This document shows positions 28,967-39,410 of a stretch of 64,000 nucleotides of DNA, in pieces. A model generated the notes under the pieces. That model worked only from the letters and a program-made list of their open reading frames with translations. It was not told the DNA's origin and made no database searches. This DNA is from Lumbricus terrestris (lineage: Eukaryota; Annelida; Clitellata; Crassiclitellata; Lumbricidae): the NCBI GenBank assembly GCA_949752735.1, contig OX457037.1, positions 66,796,415-66,860,414 of the forward strand, written 5' to 3'. A program made the translations under genes and the position numbers. The number at the start of each line of letters is the position of its first letter. Positions within the stretch are counted from its first letter, which is position 1.

Positions 28967-30503
28967 TTGGTGTGGTCCACAAAATTCATCTTGCAGATTT
29001 TAGTTCTCCACAAGGCTTGTTTTGTTCCTTATCATGATTATAATAATCACAAAAAATTTCAATGAAAACAAATGAAATTTAGAGGTCAACCCATATGACA
29101 CTTTTTATGTTATTTGGACAGAATTAGATAAATTGTTCCGCAATGGCTAATGTACGACCTGAGCGACATTGAGCGCTGTCTGGAGGAGATTCCATTTCTC
29201 AATTACTTCAACACTGGCCTGAGAGTTACCTTCTTGTATGTCACTAACCATTTTTGGGATTGCTAAGAGTTTTTCCTGGCAATTTCCAGTGAGAACTATA
29301 ATAGCTATGCGGTCCATATTTTCCTTTTATCCGTTGATGCTGCATGGGCAACATTTTGACTTCTCAGTGAGGTAATAGAAGGCCTGCCAGTGTGCACTCT
29401 TGTTCTTTCATTGCAGCTGCTACTTGTCTTTCTTTTATGAACTTCTAGAAAATGTGATTTCTGAAATTATTAATGTCACAACCAATCGCCAGTGTGGCAG
29501 CTCCATCTACAAACACCGCATAACCGTCTGGAAGGCCAACACTATACAAAGCACCAACAACTAAGCTAAGGAAGATGTTCTAGGATTTTTTTTGATAATG
29601 AGGCAGTTAGTAGCAGCTGTTTATGCAGCCATTGTAGAGAGTAGATGACAAGGTTGTCTTATACTTATCATTGCATTAAATCAAACAGTATTCTTCTTCT
29701 GAATCCTGACTAGATGGCAACGCAGAAAGTTCACCTACTGCTTCATTACTGCCTTTTGTCTTGCGTTCTTCATATCAATTTTCACCATTCTCTCTTTTTC
29801 CTGGCGTTGCATCTTTCTGCTCTCTTTTGCTGCTGTCTTTAGGTCTACTTCACTCATGGAAAATACGTCTTCTTTTTTCATTCGAAGGAATTCTCACTCT
29901 TACTGAATTTCTGTCATTACATTCTTTGAGGCAATATCGAAAAAATTTTGAAGATCACTCTTGAACATGTCTTCTTCATCCTGTCACATTCTGTTTATAG
30001 CCTACATGTAGTTGGCTGTGAGTCTTCAGAGTTAGGTAGTTCTGAGAAAGCTATGACAATTTCCTGACACACCGGACAACCAGCTGTGTTGGTATTGTGG
30101 CAAGACCCAAATCCAAACAATTGCGTGACAGGCCATTTTGCAACTTTCCGGATGGGGCCTCCCTTTAGTGATTATGATGAAACATGAAGCAGTTGCTGTG
30201 CATCCAGGCTGTGTGTTGATCTTGCAGTAGATAGCCGAGAAACTGGTTTTTCCAACAGCCAATGCTCTGGGTCGGATCTCAAATTAGACGAAGCCATTAT
30301 TAGTCTAATAACGACGGTTAACATGACGTAAAGACATTATTAGCACTCAAGTAAAATGTTGAGAATGGGTTGACCTCTAAATGTTGCACAATCAGGCTGA
30401 AATTTTACAGGGAGACTATCTAACACAAGTGGACAAAAATAAGCCTTGTGGAGGAAGAATTCTAAAAACTTAATTTTTTGGCTATGGTTTGTGGACCACA
30501 CTA
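28967..30503. mobile_element. Degenerate TIR element, GTGTGGTCC family, copy 2
   Basis: Left end GGTGTGGTCCACAAA and right end TTTGTGGACCACACTA are inverted repeats; CCACAAGGCTT also occurs near both ends in inverted order. Shares subterminal words with 17046-19192. No intact transposase frame. Confidence 0.6.
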
Positions 30504-32128
30504 GACTGAACATGATACCGGTAATCTGGCGAAAGGGTTATCATAATTTAATTTTTTCTAAAGGACGATGAAAGTTTCATCGCATCTGAACTTCAACAAG
30601 ACCCATGCAACTGTAGGTGTTTCTTTCGAAGGACATGCGTAGCATTAAGTTTGAAGTTACGTCTCAAGCTACATGTATGATAGCCCATTGGTGTAGACAG
30701 ATACAGTGTCAGAGGTGTTCCCTGGACTAGTTGGGTATACGCAGCAGACAACGAACAGATGAGACAGTCAGCGTCCTGAGCTCCACCCCACTGCAAGTAT
30801 CAGGTTGCGGAATGAATGATCCTGCTGCAGACAGTGATGTCTTACACTGTAGCTCCAGTGTTCGTCTGGTATTTTGACCTTGAGTGACCCAATGCCCACA
30901 TCTGAAGCAGTGGACAGCGACATGTTTACTGTCATTGCTGTGCTGTCAATCGCGCGATAACGCTGAAAAAGAGAAACAATGGCGAGAACCGAAGGTGCCG
31001 TGTGCGGACGAAAAATCTGATAGATTGAAATATATATTAAAAAAACCCGAGACAAGTAGATATATTAGACATTGAAACGGGTGAAGTAAGCTCGTATACA
31101 TAGAATGTCTTTTAGACCGCAGTCCTATATAGACTCTATACCTTCATAATATGCATGGTTTATAAGGTCACAGATGGAGTTTGTAAATCAGTAGACTATT
31201 ATTTAATACAAGTTGAAGAGTCTAAATGATTTCAAACGACAGGCATGAACCGAATTGTAAATCGGCATAAGCTAGGGCACTATATAATAGGCATATTAGA
31301 CCTAGCGGACTAGAAGCTGTTGCTCTGCTCAAGGTTTGGTTTGTTTTCTATCTAATCTAGAATCTTGTAGGTCCCTATATAGTGATGGAGAACTCCTAAA
31401 CTGTGCGAAAAAGCTTGTAGTAGTTATCGTAATCGTAATCTCGAGACTTCTACAGCGCCCACAAAAGCCAAGTCGTGGGAACTAGTTTATTCACAGGCGC
31501 TTAATCAAAACAAAATCGATAAGCAGTTAAGTTATGGTGACTACCTCGTGAAAGCAAGGAGCAACGAGCAGTTCTCATATTTTGTCAAAATGCTCCAAGA
31601 CGAGATTGGAAGAACAGGCCTTGGCATAATCAAGGGCGTAACTTTCCTCCAGAAAGTGGTGGTGACCATTTGTCTGCTCACTAAATTTTCCTTCCCCTCT
31701 CCCTATCCTCGTCTTCCGCTATGATGAGCTTCCCTCCCCCAAATTGAATTTAGTATATCTTGTCCGCCACTTTCGGTCACTCGTATACAGTCGCACTTGA
31801 ACAGTAGGCTACAAGCCGCTACAGTCATGTTAACTTTCTGTTATGAATTTGATAATAATTATGAACTTTTACAGAAACTCGGTTTCCTAATGTCAAATCC
31901 AGACTACAGTAAAATTAATTGCACGCTGTCCACTTATAGATCTAAAACCAAACTTAAAGAAAGGTCAGTAGGCCTAGAGTCTAAATCTGTTTGGAAGTTA
32001 GTGTGCATGTGACAGGCAAACTTACCCCTCGAGGTGGAGGCGATTATGCTTCCGTTAAGAAGTCGTCTATATATGGCCTAGGCCTACATCATAGGGTATA
32101 CTGAGGTCGGTTACTACAGTAGGACCTG
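30504..32128. other. Non-coding stretch downstream of the TIR element
   Basis: No domain-bearing frame. A TAGCGCC-like word near 31452 hints at eroded SINE/LINE sequence; otherwise I see nothing definable. Confidence 0.35.
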
Positions 32129-32129
32129 C

Positions 32130-32276
32130 ATGGGCGGAGTTTGGTTTCCGTTCTTGGAGGGGCTAAAGCCTTCGGGGGGGCTAAGCGCGGGAAAAGATAC
32201 CATTTACAGGGTAAAAAATGAATCTGGGTCTTCTTGGGGGGATTAGCCCCCCTAGCCCCTGATAAACTCCGCCCAT
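32130..32276. mobile_element. MITE, ATGGGCGGAGTTT family, copy 1
   Basis: Inverted ends ATGGGCGGAGTTTGG and GATAAACTCCGCCCAT, with GGGGGCTAAG and TTAGCCCCCCTAGCCCC runs inside. The same family in reverse orientation is at 50973-51217. Confidence 0.65.
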
Positions 32277-32564
32277 GAGGACCAGAGTAGCTTAGTGACA
32301 ACAATTTTTCCCCTTCGGTCGTGATATCAGGACAGTCTGAGCCTGTCTCAAACCAAGATAGAGGAGAAGGGTTTACGCGGTGGGCTTACAACCTACCCGG
32401 GTAAATAAAAACTACGCATAAGGTACTGGTTATGAGCACAGTGCTGTACGGATCTGATACGTACGTGGCCCATGACGGTAACAAACATGAAAAGACTGGA
32501 ACAGGAAAGACCATAGCAGGGGTTATTTTAAGGAAATTTCTCAACTGCACATAATTGACAGAAT

Positions 32565-32714
32565 CAGCGGCGGCGCCAGGATTTCAGTTTTTTGGGAGGG
32601 GGGGGGTTAAAGGGGGTTAATCGTCAATTTTTTAAAATTTTTACATGGGGGAAAAATGGATGACCTTTTTTAGGGGGGTTTAGCCCTTAGCCCGCCTCCC
32701 CAGCGCCGCCACTA
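32565..32714. mobile_element. MITE, GGCGGCGCCAGG family, copy 1
   Basis: Ends CAGCGGCGGCGCCAGG and CAGCGCCGCCACTA with G-rich and C-rich interior. A better preserved copy with a target-site duplication is at 49885-50097. Confidence 0.6.
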
Positions 32715-32754
32715 AACGTCCGGTTAGAAATTTGAGGCATTACCGGACATGTGA

Positions 32755-32987
32755 GGCGCGGTGGTATAGTGGTGGCGTCATTGCCTTGAAGCTGGAAGGT
32801 TCGAGGTTCGAATCCACCTCGCCGAGTAAGGACCTTGGGCAAGTTCTTCGCTCACAATTGCTCAGCGCTTCGGCGTGAAACTCCGATGCAGTGTCTGCTC
32901 TGCATTCGGGAGCGCCTCTGAGTAGAGAGAGCTTGAAGGGGCGCTATAACAAGTGCACATACAAACAAACAAACAAACAAACAAACA
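32755..32987 (+). mobile_element. tRNA-derived SINE, family 1, full-length copy
   Basis: GGCGCGGTGGTATAGTGGTG head (A box), GAGGTTCGAATCCACC (B box), GACCTTGGGCAAGTTCTTCG body, GGGAGCGCCTCTGAG...GAAGGGGCGCTATAAC hairpin and an (ACAA)n tail. It is the best copy in the window and defines the family layout. Confidence 0.85.
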
Positions 32988-33379
32988 TGGCTGAGTCCGG
33001 TAAATAATTATTGCTAGCAACAAGTGTTGGATACTTGGAGGGTAGTTTCTTATTGGGGCCATAAAAGACGTCTATTTGAGATTTTCCAATTACATTGCCG
33101 TTTTTCTAGCTCCTCAAGTGCAGTCAGCCTGAGATACGTGGTAGGTATACACGTTGAGACAGATAGATTAGATGATGTTGCTTACTTTGACTGGCTACAT
33201 AAGTATACAACTGGAGATAAGCCATGCAGCCATTCAACTGTACAAGTTATCCGATATAGGCCAGCCAACATGATGAATGTCACTGACTCACTGCTCCAGA
33301 TTTCTTCATATACATGATGTAGGCTATATCTCAAATTAGTCGTACCCGACATATTGTGATCCCTCCTAACATTTTACTT

Positions 33380-33500
33380 AGTAGGCTACTTAGTCCTCCC
33401 CGCGCAGGTCTGCATATCGGGAAACGCATCAATCCACTCAATCCACTCATCTCGGCCCATCGCCAACTGCTCCGCCTCCTCCCACCGTCCCAAGACTTAT
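33380..33500 (-). mobile_element. LINE 3' end fragment
   Basis: Minus strand gives WEEAEQLAMGRDEW followed by CAG.TK near the TAAG-type tail (ACTAAGTAGCC). Same family as 20880-21190 and 39100-39410, shorter. Confidence 0.5.
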
Positions 33501-33884
33501 AACAACATCACAAGCATAAGAGTGGCATCTCTCATCAGACTATTCATTTATCTACCACGCACAATCAGCTTTTCATGCATGACGACAGGGTTGCAGTAAA
33601 TCGAATTTCTAGCCGTTGCATTCTAGATAGGTCTACGGACCTCCGACCTCCCATAAGCGAAATCACGGACGACACTTTTTTATCTACATGTTAAGCTGGA
33701 CAGCTGCCACGGCATTACGATATATATATATATATATTTATATAACGTGCTCGCCATAGTCCGGTAATTTACTCAAGGCTGCCTGGCAACCCTACGTATA
33801 CCCTACATAGCACGTGTGCCACGTGACACGGTCCGAGTTTCTAGGGTTTGCGTCAATTGCGTCTTTCGCCTTTTCGCAGTGAAA

Positions 33885-36800
33885 ATGAAAAGAAAATCCG
33901 AATTTAGAAAGATAGAATCTTTTTTTATCAAAAGGTAGGTAGAAGGCAAAACACTGGCTGTACGATGACTTGCTGGATCCTATTGCAGGATTCCTTGTGT
34001 TCCTTTCGTTTGTTTTAATTATTTTTAAAACTGTTTTCCGTTTTCACCGTGTGACAAGGCTTGGCCTGCAGCGGAATACATGATGTCATACTGTAGCTGT
34101 AGAGGTACATGTATAATTATAATTGTAGTGTTATGTGTTTTACTGACTGTTACATATTTATTATTATAATCAGGTGCAATAAATAAGCATCGATACAATC
34201 AACGTAGGCCTTTAATTATGGCATGCCCGAGATTGTCTTTGTCCATTACCTATTGAATTTAACCGATGATTAGTGTCGTCGTCGTCGGTGCCTCATTCGT
34301 CACTCCGAACATTGGCGGCATCATAGACAATCTTTCTCGGAAGTTTCGCCAGAGATCCTTCTGCTGTGTTGCTTGCATCACCCATTCACCAGCTCCATTG
34401 ACAGTCCCGTACATTCCAATATTCCATCACGTCGTCCATTCACATTCTTCGTGGTCATCCTCTTCCTCTTGAGACTTGATCCTTCAGTTTCACCAATTAT
34501 TATATCTTTCTCAAGGCAGTTTATTGTCTTCCTCATTATATGTCCGGAATACTGCAATTTCCTTTTAACTATTACGCTCCAGAGTTCTTTTCCACCCACT
34601 TCTCTATTAGGATTATTAGGATTAGTGTAGGCGATTTAATCACTATAATATAGTCATTAAGTCGCCTGCACTAATCCTATTTATTCTTCTTAATTATCCT
34701 AACCCTATAATATCACTCTTTATATTATATATAATTTTTTATTATAGATATAATTTCTGAGATTGAGATTATCTTATGTTTTTGTAGGCTACAGCCTACA
34801 AGGCTAATGAGATTAGATAATTAGTCAACATTATATCTATGGACGACATCAATGACAATGAAGGGGGCTTCTTAAACTATATAACACGTGTGAGACTGTG
34901 AGTTGTAGTTTCTTCTTAGATTATAACACCTGTGAAATGTAGGGATGTATTGGTTCCTGTGCAACTGTGTAAGCTTATATAATTATAGTCCTACTTCCGT
35001 CTGTGGTTGCTTATTATGATAGTCAAGTATAATAGTCCAGTTGCAACAGAACTGGGTTGATGAACTTGATACCAGTACATAAAGAATTGCAATTATAATT
35101 AATATTTATTGCAATCTTGAAGGTCTCTCTTTTATCAGCACTGAAATAATAGAGTGATTTTGTTAAGGTGACAAATTAAAAAGCTACAATATTATTATTA
35201 GACCTAATATTATTATCATTACCATTGTCGCTAACATCGTTATCGTTATAATAATTATATTATCAAGTCCCGATATAACCTAGGGTCCTGGACAGGTTTG
35301 TAGGCCTAATTAATTCTATTCTGCTTTAACAGAACAAAGGACGAAACTAACAACCCACCTGAAAATCACAACTCCCAAGTTGAGGATGACCATGAGACAC
35401 GCAACGAAGTGGAGGTTGCTGTTTATGGTGACGGGCGTTGTTTTTTGCGATGCCTAGCAGCAGTGCTATATCCAAGTTTAGCATGTGCAGAAAGGTTTAA
35501 ATCAGGCCAAACCCGTTCAGTCGATATCACTGCTAAGGAAACAGTTGTCGCTGATTTACCTAGAAAGGAAATTTGTAACGTTTTGAGAGAACACAGAGAT
35601 GTGTTGCATGAAATGGCAGATAGTCTGCCGTTTTTGCTGGACAATACTGTTGATCGCAGATTTCTTTCGATTGACGATCGAATCTCGGCAATGTCACACC
35701 CTACCACATATGTTGGCAATGTTGAGATACTTGTTGCAGCATATCTTCTACGTACACAGATACACCTTTTCTGTTCCTCTCCAGATGGGTTGAAGCTGGT
35801 CGCCAAATTGCCGCAGACATTATACACTCTCAGCAAACCTGTACAACTGATGTACAGTGAAGACAGTAAAATCCAGCCCGGTCATTTCAGTTTGCTGATC
35901 GCTGAAAAAGAACTACATCGTGGAGAAAATGAATGCGATTTCAAGCAGTCATTGAAAGATGTATTATCCGATCCTAGCAGACCAACTGGCCAAGACGGAT
36001 GTGAAGCTTATTTCAAAGACGTTCTGAACGACCATGCAGGTGTAAGCAGTTTAGCATCAATCCCTCAACAAGAATCATTTCAGGATGATGCAGTCGATAT
36101 AACTTTGACAGAATCACGAACTTTATGCCGCAGTTTGTCTGAGCATAACTTGCACAAGAACACTCAGTTGTACGAAGAAGCCAACATTTCGACGTTATTA
36201 TCATCTGGGAAGACAGAACTCACAGAAGTACCAGAGTGTGACCCAGCAGCATGCGTTAGCTTCTCTGCAATGCCATATGACTATGGTATGGATAAAAAAG
36301 AACTCAGAGAAAAATCTTTGGAAATTAGACCGGTGCAAACCACCAACACTTTACGTCATTTTCGACGGAACGGCCGTCACTACGTAAGCTGTACAGCTTG
36401 CTGTAAGTTTCAAGATTTGGTGAAAAGACTTTCAGTAAAATGTCAGGTGCCACCTATTGCTATGGAGTGTGGAGTAATTTTTCGAAAAGAAACGGTACGG
36501 AAGCACTTGCAGCAGCCTTATCATTCTCAAAGCTTGAAGGCTCATCGTATGACAACCTTATCTCCGGTAGACGCTGTGAAAATGTCTGATATGGGAAGAT
36601 CAATCTCAAAGGTCAATGAGAAACTGGCAGAGAAAGTTGGCAGTCTTTTCGTACACGCATATGGAGATGCAAAGAAATTAACTCTGAGTGCATTTTCATT
36701 TCCTGCAAGAGTTGTTATCAGTACTATGGCATCTGCTTTCTCATGGAATTGCGGTAAAATGACAACTGAGCAAGACTGGAACTTACAGTACTTGACGCCA

Positions 36801-38479
36801 GCATCTCACAAAGAATTTTTGCAATGCATTGTACAAAGTCACCAAGAAATTCTTGCGAAAAAGCTGACCAATGATGTATTGGCATTATCCATACGATGCG
36901 ATGGAACCGTAGACAGAACGCAAATTGATAAAATTTACGTTATGGCGAAAGTGGTCAGAGGGGTTGGTTCAGAGGAACAATACTTCTTAGGTGCCAGCGA
37001 ACCTCGTTGCCGAGGCGCTAAGGGGATTCTCGAAGCTCTGGAAGAAGCATGCATTAACACAGTTGGAGAATCTGCTGCAAAGCATATACTAAGACACGCG
37101 TCCTCTTTGGTGACGGATGGAGCGTCTATCAATACAGGTGAGAGGTCTGGCTTATGGACTCTATTTCGAGCCAAAATGAGGGATCATCAATCAACATCTG
37201 TCCCTTTGTTAACAATCTGGTGTGCAGTTCACCGTTCGAATTTGGCTTGGAAATCTACCAGCAACTCTGTCAGTGAGATTGGTCATATAATTTATTTCAG
37301 AATCTGGTAGCCCTGTCCACATATTTTCACACATCAGGTCTCAGATCAAGGGAACTTCGGGAAGTCGCAGATCTTAACAACTCTCACCTCGTTGCGCTTC
37401 CTAAGCTTTTTGAGGTTAGGTGGTCTGAGTTTTCATACGCATTAGTAAATTCGGTTCTGGTATCATGGTTTTCGCTTGTTCTTTATATGCGGCAATCCAA
37501 AGATAAAGCTTTAAGTGGTTTTTTGGCATTTCTTCTAGATGAGGATAAACTCGTACTCCTGTCATTTTTGGCTGATGTTCTCACTGTCTTCAGCAGATAC
37601 CAGAAACTGCTGCAAGGAGATGGCATCACTATTCTCGACATTGAAAAGACAACTAAGTCGGTAAAAGCACGGCTGTTAGCTTTAACAGAAGATGACTTAC
37701 CAGGAGGGTGGACTAAGGCTCTGAAGAAGGAACTTGTGTTACAGCCAGATGGCGTAACAAAGATCCTGAAAGGAATTGAGCTAATGAGGACAAAGAAACG
37801 CCGCAAAGAACACCACCAATATGTTTCCGATTGCAGGGATGTCAATGCTGTTTGTAGAGAAGTGGTTGCCTCGCTAGTCGAGTTCCTTGACCAACGCTTT
37901 GATGTGGATGCTCAACTGATGCGTACTGCGAAGTCCTTTGCCACTCTACAACCTTCAGCAAATTTGGAAGGAGTTCACAGCATGCTCTGTCCTGATCTCG
38001 CTTTGTCCGAGCTATCTCTTGAGTTTTGGGAGTTGCTTGAAATGGACAATATTGAAGCTCTTAGACAGATGACACTGGCACAAAAAGTTCGCTTTCTTGC
38101 ATCATCTGACTCATACAGAAGTGTGACAACGGTCTTGGCCCGTCTTCTGGCTGCTAAACCTCACAGCGCAGACGTTGAACGTCTTATCAGCACAAGCTCC
38201 GCTTTAAAATCTACCGGCAGAAGCAGTATGTCGGTCAACTCCGAAAATGAATACTTGTACATTTATCACAACATGCCGCCATTGATAGAATGGGATCCTA
38301 GGGCGTCCGTGCTTCTGTGGCTGCAAAAGCGAGTCCGTAGAATGAGGGACACGCCAAAAGCATCAAAACAACGTTGGTTTAAGGGAATATTTACACTTTC
38401 TGCAAGCGAACAGGCAGAATGCGATTACTCTTTTAGTCAAGATATCACCTCTGATGTTGCAAAACCAAAAGCATTTTGA
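33885..38479 (+). CDS. OTU protease-hAT transposase fusion, two exons, one frameshift
   Basis: Exon 1 (33885-33934) encodes MKRKSEFRKIESFFIK and ends AG|GTAGGT; exon 2 (35333-38479) starts after TTTAACAG in matching phase. Exon 2 opens with an OTU domain: GDGRCFLRCL holds the catalytic Asp and Cys (residues about 50 and 53 of the joined protein) and GHFSLLI the catalytic His. A Cys/His segment follows (YVSCTACCKF, VRKHLQQPYHSQ), then a hAT-type core: RCDGTVDR (first Asp), LVTDGASINTG (second Asp), WCAVHRSNLAWK (Cys-x2-His) and near the end HSADVERLISTSSA (Glu) with ENEYLYIYHNMPPL (dimerisation region). The frame breaks once at about 37290-37305. OTU enzymes cleave ubiquitin chains; IESFF resembles a PCNA-binding box. 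It may be an autonomous hAT transposon or a domesticated gene; no terminal repeats were found. Confidence 0.78.
34266..34617 (-). mobile_element. LINE ORF2 C-terminal fragment inside the OTU-hAT intron
   Basis: Minus strand encodes LWSVIVKRKLQYSGHIMRKT, CLEKDIIIGETEGS and ECTGLSMELVNG, a well-known end of non-LTR retrotransposon frames (KR..Y.GH..R, then EG.R.RGRPR, then WTGL...). Frames are shifted between the blocks. Confidence 0.7.
34619..34677. repeat. Perfect-arm palindrome of 59 bp
   Basis: GGATTAGTGTAGGCGATTTA is mirrored by the end TCGCCTGCACTAATCC. Arms of about 29 nt with three or four mismatches and almost no loop. It abuts the LINE fragment in the intron; could be a minimal foldback element. 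Confidence 0.75.
37285..37310 (+). other. Frameshift in the OTU-hAT frame
   Basis: The first frame reads ..SEIGHIIYFRIW-stop at 37310. Shifting within ATAATTTATTTCAG gives HII..FQNLVALSTYFHTSGL and stays open to 38479. The shift is by two added bases or one lost base. An intron is unlikely: only about 30 nt separate any usable donor from the TTATTTCAG. Confidence 0.75.
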
Positions 38480-39095
38480 TCTCTAAAGTAAGTGTACGTG
38501 ACCCGCCAAGGCTCGTTATGCGAGGAATAGCTGAATTGGGGAAATTTTGATACGGTCTAGGATTATTTGCGATCCTTCATGTTTATATGCTTTAATTCAT
38601 GTCTATTGTTTAAAATGGTTGAAGTTGTAAACACAACAGCAGAGAAGCCCTGTGCTCCGCCTGGCTTTCGTTTTTAACTAATTATTTTGTTACAAACTGT
38701 GAATCTTGCATTTGATTTCGTTTCGCTAAGCGTTATTTGACTTGCATCAGACAGCTTGTTTGAATATGCCATGTCTTTATCTATAGACTTGTTTTCTTGT
38801 ATTTTATGTCAATAGAGTTGTCGGTAGAAATTTAAAGTTAAATTCACGGCAAAAATGTCTTATAATCTTGTTTGTTGCAATAATAGTTTAATTAAAATAT
38901 ATTAGCTGCTTATATTGTTTATGCGATTGTATGTAAAAAAGTAACTGCACAAAACCTGATTTTCAACTGCACAAATTGGTTTTCCAACTACACACTTTGT
39001 GTCTAGATGCGCGTTAAAATAACCCCTGGACCATAGGTGGCTGAGAAGGGTTCTATGTGTATCATGGCTGGACAATATAACAAACAAAATCATAA
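38480..39095. other. 3' flank of the OTU-hAT gene
   Basis: AT-rich, no clear coding frame. 38940-39010 has CTGCACAAAA/TGCACAAATTGG words loosely like 53450-53560 and 56880-56960. No hAT-type terminal repeat identified. Confidence 0.35.
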
Positions 39096-39099
39096 GAGA

Positions 39100-39410
39100 G
39101 ACGACGGGACAAGAGGATATGCATGGAAAATATCATTAGAAAAAGAAGATTGAGGTTTATGGGGCATATATTGTTCACATGGACGAGGGCCGAAAAGCCA
39201 AACTGGCGATGTTATGGATTGCTGGAAGAAGAAGGACGAGAGGAAGACCACGAACGAACTGTCAGTACACCAGCAAAGGTGATTTAAGATGTCTGGGATG
39301 TCATGGGAGCAGGCTGAAGAACTGGCGATGAACAGGGAGGAGTGGAGGAAGTGCGTTGTCCGATATGCAGACGTGCACGGAAAGGACTAAGTAACTAAGT
39401 AAGGACTGCT
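39100..39410 (+). mobile_element. LINE 3' end (GRPR...VVRYADVHGKD family)
   Basis: Frames give KRRLRFMGHI, KAKLAMLWIAGRRRTRGRPR and, in another frame, EELAMNREEWRKCVVRYADV with HGKD-stop, then ACTAAGTAACTAAGTAAGG. Same family end as 1540-1590 and 20880-21070. Two frameshifts. Confidence 0.65.

Noticed and set aside
37290..37320. An intron at the OTU-hAT frameshift ending TTATTTCAG
   Set aside because: The only upstream donor in range would give an intron of about 30 nt; hAT homology continues directly across the site.
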